DNA from: CAZIPN01 sp964541225
GTDB lineage: Bacteria > Actinomycetota > Coriobacteriia > Anaerosomatales > JAAXUF01
Length of the DNA: 64,000 bases
NCBI GenBank assembly: GCA_964541225.1
Contig: CAZIPN010000009.1
Location: 3,277 to 67,276 of the forward strand
Reading direction: 5' to 3'
A program made the translations under genes and the position numbers. Positions within the stretch are counted from its first letter, which is position 1. The number at the start of each line of letters is the position of its first letter. The notes under the pieces were generated by a model that saw only the letters and a list, made by a program, of their open reading frames with translations, searched no databases and was not told the DNA's origin. Positions 35,024 to 44,209 of the stretch are shown here, in pieces.

Positions 35024-35897
35024 GAGAGGGCTCGGCCGAGGGTTGTCCGCGCTTATTCCGAACGCATCTCAGGAATCGCAGGCCAGCGATGATGTGCACG
35101 AACTGGCAATCGACCTAATATCACCGAATCCGGATCAGCCCCGAACCGATATCGATGAAGGAGGGGTGGCTGAGCTTGCCGATTCGATCGGCAAGGTCGG
35201 TCTTCTGCAGCCGATCATCGTTCGGCCTCTCGGGGAGAGCTACCAAATCATTGCGGGGGAACGGCGCTGGCGAGCCGCGCGTCAGGCCGGACTTGAGAAG
35301 GTACCGGTCCGAGTCCTTGCCAAGACCGAGACGGAATCGCTTGAGATTGCGCTGATCGAGAATCTGCAACGGCAGGACCTCAATGCGATTGAAGAGGCTC
35401 GCGGGTATCGGAAGCTGTTGACCGAGTATCGGATGACTCAAGCGGAACTTGCAGACAAAGTGTCGAAATCCCGTTCGGCGATCACCAACGCCCTGCGGCT
35501 GCTCGATCTGCCGGATGAGGTTCAGGAGCTGGTGTTTGACAACAAGATGAGCGCAGGACACGCAAGGGCTGTGCTTTCGGTTCCGGACGAGACCGCAAGG
35601 TTGAAGTTGGCCCAGAAGGTCGTGAACGAGGGGTTATCGGTGCGGGACGCGGAGAATCTTGCGCGCCTCTACGCTGCAGGACAGGGCGACAGGGCTCCGA
35701 GGCCGGCCACACCGAAGTCCTTCAAGACGGTCGCTCGCAAGCTGAGGAGAATGCTCGCCACCAACGTGCGCGTGAAGCTCGCCAAAGACAAAGGGAAGAT
35801 CGAGATCGAGTTTCAGAATGAAGATGACCTGGAGCGGATCTTCACAATGTTGGTGCCATCTGAGTCGGGTGTGTCGGGCGAGGAGGTGCCGCAGTGA
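35016..35897 (+). CDS. parB: Chromosome partitioning protein ParB (Spo0J)
   Basis: A 293-aa ParB. The N-terminal motif RRGLGRGLSALIP is present. The CTP-binding domain includes ISPNPDQPRTDID and the GERRWRAARQAG box. The helix-turn-helix that reads parS lies around TQAELADKVSKSRSAITNALRLLDLP, and the C-terminal dimerisation part is short. GTG 35016 overlaps the end of parA by 8 bp. Its target is the parS site in the rsmG start region. Confidence 0.96.
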   Translation: MSRRGLGRGLSALIPNASQESQASDDVHELAIDLISPNPDQPRTDIDEGGVAELADSIGKVGLLQPIIVRPLGESYQIIAGERRWRAARQAGLEKVPVRVLAKTETESLEIALIENLQRQDLNAIEEARGYRKLLTEYRMTQAELADKVSKSRSAITNALRLLDLPDEVQELVFDNKMSAGHARAVLSVPDETARLKLAQKVVNEGLSVRDAENLARLYAAGQGDRAPRPATPKSFKTVARKLRRMLATNVRVKLAKDKGKIEIEFQNEDDLERIFTMLVPSESGVSGEEVPQ

Positions 35898-36187
35898 AGC
35901 GCAGCCTGGAATATTTTGCCATCGGGACGCTGGTCGGCGCGGTGATCGGGTTCTTGGCGGGGGTGCTACTAGCGCCAAGCAGCGGGCAGAAGACCCGAGA
36001 GCGCCTAGCGAATGAGGCGCTGAGGGCCGCTGAGCTTGCGCGCGCTGTGGCCGAGAAAGCAGAGGATGCCGCCGAGGCGCTCGGGGGACGAGTCGAGCAC
36101 TACCTGGGGCGCGACGAAGAGCTGGCGTGGCGCAAGGTGCGCGAGATTCGAGAGGGTGTCCAGCGGTACACGCAAGCCCAGGCATGA
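35894..36187 (+). CDS. YtxH-like membrane protein
   Basis: A 97-aa protein with one N-terminal membrane segment (about 8-28, FAIGTLVGAVIGFLAGVLLAP) followed by SSGQKTRERLANEA, the usual YtxH/GAPSSGK-type junction. The rest is a charged helix (AAELARAVAEKAEDAAEAL). GTG overlaps the parB stop by 4 bp. The role of YtxH proteins is unclear; stress association is known for some. Confidence 0.8.
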   Translation: MKRSLEYFAIGTLVGAVIGFLAGVLLAPSSGQKTRERLANEALRAAELARAVAEKAEDAAEALGGRVEHYLGRDEELAWRKVREIREGVQRYTQAQA

Positions 36188-36236
36188 TGTCAGACCCATC
36201 TGGCACTCTCGTTCCATTGGGAATGAGGAGTGTCTG

Positions 36237-39050
36237 ATGTCACTGCGGTTCATAACCGGTGCGGCGAATAGCGGCAAGACCGGCGAGGTGCTGGACGAGG
36301 CACTGCTTGCGGTTGCGCGAGGCGAGTCGCCAGTGCTCGTTGTGCCGAATCACGCGGATGCTCACCGGCTCGAGAGCGAACTAGCGGACAAGAGCCCGAT
36401 GGGAGTTCGGGTGTCCGCTCTTGATCAATTTGTGCTGGACTTGTGGCTGCTTCACGGGGATGGTCGCCGCGTTGTCCGTTCCCACGAACGAAACTCGATC
36501 ATCGCTCATGTGCTAGCGCGGGGTGTTGAGGAGTCCCTTGAGTACATAGCGCATACCCCGGGGTTGCGAACTTTGCTGGCGCGGCTCGCAGCACAAGCCG
36601 GTCCCGAGATCAACGCATTAGAGAATTGCGGAGGGGGCGTTCGGTCAGCCGTCAACAGGTTGCTCGACGCCTATTCTGATGCACTTGATCAGGCGGGGTT
36701 GGTGGAGGGGCGGAGGGCGAGGAAGATTCTGGCAGACACAGAGCCGACGTTGCCCGGCCCGGCCGGATTTCTTCGCTTCGACACTCTCGAGCGATCAGAC
36801 GTTGATCTCCTGGCAGGACTGGCGAAACACAATGCCGTGAGTGTTGCGCTGACGTGGGAACCCGGTTTCGCCCCAACTCGAGCGAACGATGGGATCGCCC
36901 GAGCCATCGACCGCTTGGCTTCGGAACGCGTACAGCTGAGCGAAACCAAGCCAACCGGGGAGATTGCCGAGCTGGCTCGCGCGCTCTTCGGGGGCCCTGC
37001 TGGACTCGTGGCGAGGGGACACGTGGTCCACGGGATGGCCCTCGGTATGGAAGCGGAGATCGCACTAGTCACGCGGCTGGTGACCCAGACGATTGAGAAG
37101 GATACGGCGCCGGAACGCGTGGCTGTCGTGTTTCCCGATGTGGCGAAGAGATTCACTGATCTGCGGAGGGCTTTTCGGGCTGCCGAAATCCCGACCGAAT
37201 TCCAAACCACCCTTCGTTTCTCCGCAACACCGTTTGGTCGCGCGTACCTGAACGTACTCGTTCTTGCCCTTGGGGCTGGAGGTCGGGAAGAGGCAATGGG
37301 ATTTTCTGCCAGTCCATTCTCGGGGGTGGATAGTCCCGCTGCGCAGGATCTCGACCGCACGTGGCGGAGGCGTCGCGTGAGCCAGCCCAGGGCCATTGCG
37401 AGATCGCTGAAGGGGCTCAGCCCGTCAGCGAGTGAGGCTGTTGACGCCGCGCTTGTCGCCACCAGCAAACCACTGACGCAGGAATCATTGCCAGCATGGC
37501 AGCTGGTCGCGGACACCCTTCTACGCGCGGGTGCAGAAGGGAGGCGAGGGGGAGATCGAGACGGCCCGCTTGAAGACGCGGCGGCCTACCAGGCAGTGTC
37601 TGTCGCGTTGTCGGAGATGGCGCGAATGCCAGTCGCGCTTCGGCCAGCAGACGCGGTTCAGGCTCTAAGAGATGTAGCGGTTCGGGTTGATTCTCGCGAG
37701 ACTCCGGGCAAAGTGCAGGTCTGCGACTTGGGCGCCGTCGGCGCCCGCCGCTTCGATGTTGTGATTGTGGGTGGTTTGACCGACATCGAGTTTTCGACGA
37801 CGGATCGAGATTCTGTCGAAGACGAATGGGGAAGCGCGCTCGATTCAGCTGAAAGAGCGAGTGCAGGGGATTTGGCCAGATTGAGATTCTACTCGTTGAC
37901 AGCTCGCGCGCGAGACCGGCTGGTGCTCGTGCGCCAAGAAGGCGATAGCGACGATCGGGAGTATCGTCCGTCAGCTGTTTGGGATGACGTTCTCGAGGCG
38001 TATCGGTCCGAGAGGGACACGGCGGAGGATCTGCGCAGCGCACTCCCCGCCGTGCGCATGAGCGGGTCACACATCGAGACGTTCGCACCCCAGCAAACGC
38101 GCGGACGAGCGCGAGCAAGAGAATCGGCAACCACTCTCCGATTTAGGGAGGCGGATCGATCGCAGATAGCAAGTGCTGCAGGATTGTCTGCGATTGGAGC
38201 GCAACGAACGTACTCGGCAACTGAGGTTGAAACCTACCTGCAGTGTCCGTACAGGTGGTTTCATGAACGGATCGTGCGACCGCAGGACATTGACTCAGAG
38301 TTCGATGCTCGAGAACAGGGCAAGCGGGCACACCGTTTGTTGGCCGCTTTCTACGAACATCTGGCCGCCGAAGGGCCACGCGAGCGTGTGACGCCCGATT
38401 GGCTTGAGGTAGCGCTGGAGCTGTTCGCCGAGGTAGCGCGTATCGAATCGTTGCGGATGCCGCAGCCGCATGCGCTTGCAGAAAGGCTCGCCGCCGCTCG
38501 GGCGTATTTCTGGGCGCGTTCGGTGATTGAGGCGGACGCGACCTTCCTTCCGGAACATGTCCCGCGATACTCCGAGATCAGCTTCGGCGAGGAACGTCCC
38601 TTTCGATTCGCCGGTGTGATCTTCCGCGGGAGGATTGATCGGATCGATGCAGGCCCGAGAAGCGTGTTTGTGACGGACTATAAGTCGGCACGTGAGGTTG
38701 TTGGCCTGTCGGGGTTCGACGGCGGCGGGAGGGTGCAGCCGGTGATCTACGCGGCCGCTGCTGAGGTGCTACTCGGGGCTCCTGTCGCGGGCTCCGCGTA
38801 CCGCTCGCTGAGAAGTGGAAAGGTGCGGGGCTTCTGGAGGCGCGATCTCTTCGAGAAGGTTCCACAGGAGATGTATCTGGGGGATGCGCTGGATGAGCAG
38901 GGCTTCGGGGATCTGATTGCCCGGACATCGGAGAGGGTCATCGCGGCGACCGATGCCATGAAGGCGGGCAGGATCGAGCCCAAGCCGGCTTCTCGCGAAA
39001 CGTGCTCGCACTGTGGACTCTCTGCCGTGTGTGGGGGGTCACGACGATGA
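36237..39050 (+). CDS. addB: AddB-like helicase-nuclease subunit
   Basis: A 937-aa protein. It begins with a Walker A-like GAANSGKT (about residues 9-16). UvrD-type helicase remnants fill the middle. The C-terminal PD-(D/E)XK nuclease has GRIDRID...VTDYKSA (about 800-825). Cysteines C670 (QCPYRW), C923, C926 and C932 (CSHCGLSAVC) fit the AddB iron-sulfur staple. With the next gene it should process double-strand ends for RecA loading. The ATG has AGGAG 7 nt upstream. The stop overlaps addA as ATGA. Confidence 0.85.
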   Translation: MSLRFITGAANSGKTGEVLDEALLAVARGESPVLVVPNHADAHRLESELADKSPMGVRVSALDQFVLDLWLLHGDGRRVVRSHERNSIIAHVLARGVEESLEYIAHTPGLRTLLARLAAQAGPEINALENCGGGVRSAVNRLLDAYSDALDQAGLVEGRRARKILADTEPTLPGPAGFLRFDTLERSDVDLLAGLAKHNAVSVALTWEPGFAPTRANDGIARAIDRLASERVQLSETKPTGEIAELARALFGGPAGLVARGHVVHGMALGMEAEIALVTRLVTQTIEKDTAPERVAVVFPDVAKRFTDLRRAFRAAEIPTEFQTTLRFSATPFGRAYLNVLVLALGAGGREEAMGFSASPFSGVDSPAAQDLDRTWRRRRVSQPRAIARSLKGLSPSASEAVDAALVATSKPLTQESLPAWQLVADTLLRAGAEGRRGGDRDGPLEDAAAYQAVSVALSEMARMPVALRPADAVQALRDVAVRVDSRETPGKVQVCDLGAVGARRFDVVIVGGLTDIEFSTTDRDSVEDEWGSALDSAERASAGDLARLRFYSLTARARDRLVLVRQEGDSDDREYRPSAVWDDVLEAYRSERDTAEDLRSALPAVRMSGSHIETFAPQQTRGRARARESATTLRFREADRSQIASAAGLSAIGAQRTYSATEVETYLQCPYRWFHERIVRPQDIDSEFDAREQGKRAHRLLAAFYEHLAAEGPRERVTPDWLEVALELFAEVARIESLRMPQPHALAERLAAARAYFWARSVIEADATFLPEHVPRYSEISFGEERPFRFAGVIFRGRIDRIDAGPRSVFVTDYKSAREVVGLSGFDGGGRVQPVIYAAAAEVLLGAPVAGSAYRSLRSGKVRGFWRRDLFEKVPQEMYLGDALDEQGFGDLIARTSERVIAATDAMKAGRIEPKPASRETCSHCGLSAVCGGSRR

Positions 39051-42000
39051 TGCAGGGACTGAACGAGGGGCAGAGACTGGCGGCCGAGTGCCTTGACCGC
39101 CCCGTTCTCGTGGCCGCTGGTGCCGGATCGGGCAAGACGAAGATGCTCGCTCATCGATTCGCGAACGCCGTTATTCCGGGGGCGATTGACGGCTGGCGGC
39201 CGGCGTCGGTGGACGACGTGCTGGCGATTACCTTCACGGACAAGGCCGCGAGAGAGATTGGCGAACGGGTGCGACTTGCGCTCTTCGCCGCAGATCGGTG
39301 GGATGACGGACGCCGGGTTCACCACGCCTGGATATCCACAATACACGGGTTGTGCAGTCGGTTGTTGCGTCGTCACCCGGTGGAGGCGGCTGTGGACCCG
39401 CTCTTCTCAGTTGCAGATGCAATCCAAGTTGGCCGCATGCGGGAAGAGGCTTTCGAGCAGGTCGCCGAGGCCTTCGTGGCCAGTGGCGATGCCGAGGGCG
39501 CGTTGTTCGATGACTACGGGTATGAGGCGGTGTTCTCGGCGTGTGTTGAGATCGCGCGCGAGCTATCAGTACTCGGGGGAGCGCCGGGCGACATCGTGCT
39601 GGAGTCCACGGAGGGGATGGCAACGCTGCTGGAAGAAACTGAGAATGTCCTGAATCAAGGGAGGACCACGTGCGATCTCCCGTATGTGGGATCGAGTTCT
39701 GATCCGTCGGATCATGCTGAGCGTTGCGAAGTGCTCCTGGAGCGCTGTGCGAGGTTGTCCCGTTCTGGTGAGGAGAACGCCCTCCTCGGCGACTTGCTGA
39801 CGATCCTCGGCGACTACCAACCACTCAGGCGGCTCAAGGGGCTCGAGGCAGAGGCCGCCGAGTTTGCGGCCGCGAAGGAGGATCTAAGCGGACGCGTAGC
39901 TGCCGCACTTGTCGCGCCGCACGCACGGGCGCTCAAGAGGCTGGCCGAGGACTTCTCGGCGGCATATGCGGGACTGAAGTCAGCATCAGGGATGCTGGAT
40001 TTCGATGACTTGCAGGTCAAAGCCGTACGTCTGCTTGAACACGAACCGGATCTGGCGCGGCGCTACCGGGAGCAATTTCGGGTTGTGATGGTAGATGAGT
40101 TTCAAGACACCGATGCGTTGCAGCTGAGGCTGGTCGAAGCTCTGTCGGAGGGCAACCTGTGCACGGTGGGTGACGAGAATCAGTCCATCTACCGCTTCAG
40201 GGGCGCCGACGTTGACGTCTACAGGGTCCATCGCCGAGACATGGAAGAACGGGGGGCTTTCGTTGCTACGTTGGCCGTCAACTATCGCTCTCATCCGGAC
40301 GTACTGGAGTTCGTGAACACCGTGTTCGGATCCGAGGAGTACTTCGGAGAAGGAGACGGTGGCCTGTTGAGGCTCGTACCAGCCCAAAGCCGGGCAACGG
40401 AGTTCGACCAAGCGGTGTTCGGGGCTGGCCCGCGCGTGGAGGCGCTATTCATCGACGCGACGGATTCCGAAGGATCGGCGCGAGCCACGGAGGCGAGACA
40501 GGTCGCCGAACGGGTTCGTCGGCTGTGTGACGCAGGGGCCAGCGCCCAAGACGTGGCCATCCTGATGCACTCGTACTCGCAGGCCCATGTGTACGCGAAT
40601 GCCTTGTCACGAGAAGGCATTCGCGCCGTGATTGTCGGCGGCAGTCGGTTCTTCGGCATGCCTGAGATCGCAATCATGCGCGCGCTGAACCGGGTGATAG
40701 CCAACGCCGAGGATGATGGTGCGCTCGGTGTGTTGCTGGCCTCGGACTTCGTTCCGATCACGAGTGATGCGCTGGCGATCTTGCGAATGGGCTCAGGGGA
40801 GCGAGACCGTCGATCGCTGTGGGCGCTGCTGCGCGAGGCGAATGGCGCGCTGTCCGAGGACGACCACGATGCTGTTGAACGGCTGGTATGGGTTCTGGAG
40901 CGTGCTCGAGATCGGGTCGGCGCATCGCCGCTCGGCGAAGTACTGCTGCTTGCCGTGGAAGAAGCTGGATGGGACTTGAGGCTGCTCTCACAGGGCAACA
41001 CGGGCCGAGAAGCGTTCGCGAACGTCCTGAAGTTCGCGCGTCAAGCCGGGGAGTTCGAGCGGACCGTCGGAACAGGACCCGCAGGATTTGCTCGGCAATT
41101 GGATACCAGGGAGCGGCTGGGAGACATCGAGACTCCGGCGACACTCGCTGCCGACGGATCAGACGCGGTGCGCATCATGAGCATACACGCGTCCAAGGGG
41201 CTGGAGTTTCCGATCGTAGTGGTTCCGGAGCTTGCGGCACACAGCGCCCGCGACAACGTGAGCGTGAGGACCGCGCGGAAGGGGAGATCGCTGGCACTGG
41301 CGTTGAAGACGCCGGTATCCGACGACGGACGCGTTCGTCCGTCGTCATCGTGGTTCTCGGAGTTCTCTGAGCAAGACAGGCAGGCGAGTGATGAGGAACG
41401 AGCGCGCATTCTCTATGTCGCGTTCACGCGAGCTCGCGAGGCGCTGCTTGTGAGCGGCTCGATGAAGATGCGACCGAAAGGGCCGTCGAAAGCCACCAAC
41501 AATCTCGCGCGGATGGCGCGGATTCTCGGAGTCCAGATTCCTGTCACGGGCCCGTCTGATGAAGTTGTGGCGGTGCCGGGTTCATCGGTGCGCTGCCGAG
41601 TGAGGGTGGTCGAGGCCGAGAGACCCGCCGAGCAGGAATCGACCAGGGAGTCCTCGCTTGATGGGATTCTGCTTGCGCCGCGTCCGGGCGCGGTCACGAA
41701 GGAAGAGCCCGGGGTCAGGGTGCCGAAGCGCATGTCGTACACGCAGTTGAATGAGTTCGCACAGTGCCCTCGGCGATTCTGGGTTCGGCGAATCCTTGGC
41801 GTGAAGCCAGTGGAGTCGGGCCATGCGGGAGAAGTCAGCCCGCTCCTGTTTGGGACGGCCCTTCATGCGGCACTGCGTCTGGTGACGCAGGAGGGGCTAG
41901 GGCCGAGTGACGATCGAATTGAAACACTCGGCAGGTACTTTGAGCTTCCGCCCGACATGGTGAAGCGACTGAAACATGCGGTCCGCCAGTACGTTGAGTC

Positions 42001-42472
42001 CGATGTGGCTCGCCGAGCGGAGGCGGGTACCAACGTGAGGCGGGAATCGCCATTTGCCATGAAGATCGGAGGCCGCTTCCTCTTGACGGGCTCCATTGAT
42101 CTGTACTCTCGTACGGGGGACTCAGCGCTCGTGGTCGACTATAAGTCGGGCGCTGTGGGTGAGCTTGCTGAGCTAGAAGAGCACTACCGTTTGCAGGCGG
42201 AGTGCTACGGGCTTGCCGCACTTCGTGATGGGTGTCAACGAGTTGCTGTCGAGTTCGTCAGAGTCGAGGTAGACGACGTGAAGGGCGCAGGGATGCAGCA
42301 GGTGAGGTTTGCTTTGGAGGCCGACGACGCCTCGCGAATCGAAGCCGATCTGGTCCGGCGCTACGAGGAAATGGAAGCATCGGAGTTCGACCCCACTCCA
42401 TCGAAGAGCGCCTGCGTGAGCTGTGGCGTGCCAGAAGGCTTGTGTTCTGAAGCCAGAAGGTTCGTCCTCTGA
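39047..42472 (+). CDS. addA: AddA-like UvrD helicase-nuclease subunit
   Basis: A 1,141-aa SF1A helicase. Motif Ia/I is VLVAAGAGSGKT, motif II is VVMVDEFQDTD, motif III is GDENQSIYRFRGAD, motif V/VI is IMSIHASKGLEFPIVVVPEL and ILYVAFTRAREALLV. The C-terminal RecB-type nuclease has GSIDLYSRTGDSALVVDYKSG (about 1015-1035). C907 (QCPRRF) with C1123, C1126 and C1133 forms a second possible iron-sulfur staple, which B. subtilis AddA lacks. So the pair has two full helicase-nuclease chains, reminiscent of AdnAB as well as AddAB. Confidence 0.88.
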   Translation: MMQGLNEGQRLAAECLDRPVLVAAGAGSGKTKMLAHRFANAVIPGAIDGWRPASVDDVLAITFTDKAAREIGERVRLALFAADRWDDGRRVHHAWISTIHGLCSRLLRRHPVEAAVDPLFSVADAIQVGRMREEAFEQVAEAFVASGDAEGALFDDYGYEAVFSACVEIARELSVLGGAPGDIVLESTEGMATLLEETENVLNQGRTTCDLPYVGSSSDPSDHAERCEVLLERCARLSRSGEENALLGDLLTILGDYQPLRRLKGLEAEAAEFAAAKEDLSGRVAAALVAPHARALKRLAEDFSAAYAGLKSASGMLDFDDLQVKAVRLLEHEPDLARRYREQFRVVMVDEFQDTDALQLRLVEALSEGNLCTVGDENQSIYRFRGADVDVYRVHRRDMEERGAFVATLAVNYRSHPDVLEFVNTVFGSEEYFGEGDGGLLRLVPAQSRATEFDQAVFGAGPRVEALFIDATDSEGSARATEARQVAERVRRLCDAGASAQDVAILMHSYSQAHVYANALSREGIRAVIVGGSRFFGMPEIAIMRALNRVIANAEDDGALGVLLASDFVPITSDALAILRMGSGERDRRSLWALLREANGALSEDDHDAVERLVWVLERARDRVGASPLGEVLLLAVEEAGWDLRLLSQGNTGREAFANVLKFARQAGEFERTVGTGPAGFARQLDTRERLGDIETPATLAADGSDAVRIMSIHASKGLEFPIVVVPELAAHSARDNVSVRTARKGRSLALALKTPVSDDGRVRPSSSWFSEFSEQDRQASDEERARILYVAFTRAREALLVSGSMKMRPKGPSKATNNLARMARILGVQIPVTGPSDEVVAVPGSSVRCRVRVVEAERPAEQESTRESSLDGILLAPRPGAVTKEEPGVRVPKRMSYTQLNEFAQCPRRFWVRRILGVKPVESGHAGEVSPLLFGTALHAALRLVTQEGLGPSDDRIETLGRYFELPPDMVKRLKHAVRQYVESDVARRAEAGTNVRRESPFAMKIGGRFLLTGSIDLYSRTGDSALVVDYKSGAVGELAELEEHYRLQAECYGLAALRDGCQRVAVEFVRVEVDDVKGAGMQQVRFALEADDASRIEADLVRRYEEMEASEFDPTPSKSACVSCGVPEGLCSEARRFVL

Positions 42473-42502
42473 GGTGCCTGGAGAGTCGTCCACAGCGCGG
42501 CG

Positions 42503-43555
42503 TCACTGGGTCGAAGAGTCGCTCACGCGCTGGCGAAGCTGGCCGCACGCCGCGTCTATGTCACCCCCGCGCTCTGTCCGGGTGGAGACCTCGATCCCGG
42601 CACCGCGCAGCGCACGCTCGAAGACCTCGATCCTCTTGGCGGGGGAGCGAACGAAGCCAGCATCGTCGACCGGATTCATGGGGATCAGGTTGACGTGCAC
42701 AAGCAAACCCCGACAGAAGCTCACGAGTGCGGCGAGCTCGGTGTCGGTGTCGTTCACGTCGGCTATGAGCGCGAACTCGAGAGAGGGCCGTCGCCCGGTT
42801 GCAGCCGCGTACTCGGCAAGTGAATCGCGCAACGCCGAGAGAGAGATCGCTCTCACGCCGGGCATCAAGCGATCACGAGTTGATTGCACCGCCGAGTGCA
42901 ACGAGATAGCGAGGGTGAATTGCTCGGGTTCGGCCGAGATGCGGCGTATGCCAGCGGTCAAGCCGCACGTGGAGATGGTGACGTGGCGGGCACCGACGCC
43001 GCGCCCTTCAGCCGCATTGACGAAGCGCAGCGCGCCGAGAACCGCACTGTAGTTCGCAAACGGTTCCCCTTGTCCCATTGCCACGACGTTGGTGACGCGC
43101 ATGCCGAAGTCCTCGGCGACCAAGCTGACTTGGTCGACCATCTCCCCGGGGCCCAAGTCACGGATGAGTCCACCGATGCCGGTCGCACAAAATGCGCACC
43201 CCATGGCGCACCCGACTTGAGTTGAGAAGCACACCGTCAATCGATCGCCAGAGGGCAAGCCAACGGTCTCGACTGAGGCGCCATCGGCCAGACGCAACAA
43301 GTACTTGCGAGTGCCGTCCGCTGACTCCTGCCGTGTGATGATGTCGGGGAAAGGAAGAGCCAGTCGGCTCGCGAGGGTGTCTCGCAAACCGGCTGGCAGA
43401 TCCGTCATCTCCTCGTATGTGCGAGCCGCTCGTCCATAGAGCCAGCGCTCTATCTGGAGAGCACGATACTTCGGCTCGCCCAAACCGGCTACCAGCGCAG
43501 CGAGCCCCGCACGGTCAAGCGCCTTGATGCCAACGGGATCCGCATGAGTGGGCAC
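42503..43555 (-). CDS. rlmN: 23S rRNA/tRNA adenine C2-methyltransferase RlmN
   Basis: A 350-aa radical-SAM methyltransferase. The iron-sulfur motif CAMGCAFC (CxxxCxxC) is near residue 115, followed by GEPFANY. The second catalytic cysteine is in DIDAACGQLR at the C-terminal end. It methylates A2503 of 23S rRNA and A37 of some tRNAs. GTG overlaps the rubrerythrin stop by one base (TAGTG), so the two are coupled. Confidence 0.95.
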   Translation of the reverse strand: MPTHADPVGIKALDRAGLAALVAGLGEPKYRALQIERWLYGRAARTYEEMTDLPAGLRDTLASRLALPFPDIITRQESADGTRKYLLRLADGASVETVGLPSGDRLTVCFSTQVGCAMGCAFCATGIGGLIRDLGPGEMVDQVSLVAEDFGMRVTNVVAMGQGEPFANYSAVLGALRFVNAAEGRGVGARHVTISTCGLTAGIRRISAEPEQFTLAISLHSAVQSTRDRLMPGVRAISLSALRDSLAEYAAATGRRPSLEFALIADVNDTDTELAALVSFCRGLLVHVNLIPMNPVDDAGFVRSPAKRIEVFERALRGAGIEVSTRTERGGDIDAACGQLRQRVSDSSTQ

Positions 43556-44067
43556 TACTGCTGCTCGAGCTCCTCCAGTGCCTTGAGGTACGCGGCACGA
43601 TGCTCGTCTTCATAGTGACCAACCTGACGGAAGTAGAGCGCGATGTCACCGAGCCCCTCCTCCTCGGCAGTCTGAGCGAACGAGGGATACATCTCGGTGC
43701 ACTCGTACGATTCGCCCTCAGCAGCCGCCTTGAGGTTACCGGCGGTGCTGCCAGCGCCGCCCATATACGCCAGGTGACCAAGTGCGTGTGCTGTCTCCTC
43801 GGCCCCGGCGCGATCGAACGCGTCGATTGCGGATTGGGGGGCACCCTCCAACTCGGCAACTCGCTTCCAGAGCGTGTAGCGGCGATTGGCCTGCGACTCG
43901 CCGGCGAACGCGGCCTTGAGGTTCTCGAGCGTCTTGGTGCCAGACAAATCCCCGGGGCCCTCGTAGGGCTTGAACGCGGACCGGGGGGCTCCACATACCG
44001 GGCAGTTCTCAGGGGCTGGGCCGACATGGAAGTAGCCACAACTTGCGCAGCGGTACATCTCTACCAT
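43555..44067 (-). CDS. Rubrerythrin with N-terminal rubredoxin domain
   Basis: A 170-aa rubrerythrin in the reversed order. A rubredoxin-type iron site (CASCGYFHVGPAPENCPVCG) comes first. The four-helix diiron domain follows, with GESQANRRY, EETAHALGH, EGESYECTEMY and YEDEHRAAY carrying the Glu/His ligands. Such proteins reduce hydrogen peroxide in anaerobes. The ATG at 44067 has AAAGGAG 6-7 nt upstream. Confidence 0.94.
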   Translation of the reverse strand: MVEMYRCASCGYFHVGPAPENCPVCGAPRSAFKPYEGPGDLSGTKTLENLKAAFAGESQANRRYTLWKRVAELEGAPQSAIDAFDRAGAEETAHALGHLAYMGGAGSTAGNLKAAAEGESYECTEMYPSFAQTAEEEGLGDIALYFRQVGHYEDEHRAAYLKALEELEQQ

Positions 44068-44151
44068 CACTGACTCCTTTCATCGTGGGCGCACTACTTT
44101 ACGACATGTGGTGGTCTTGTACCCAGTGGTTGGCGCTGACGGCACGAAGAC

Positions 44152-44180
44152 GGAAACCCCGGCGGATAGCCGAGGTTTCC
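44152..44180 (-). terminator. Terminator of the HtrA-like gene
   Basis: GGAAACC and GGTTTCC enclose an inner CGGC/GCCG stem with a small loop, 30 bp beyond the stop on the minus strand, followed by GTCTTCG. Confidence 0.65.
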
Positions 44181-44209
44181 GGGGGACGTCTTGCGCTGGC
44201 CGGGTGGTG

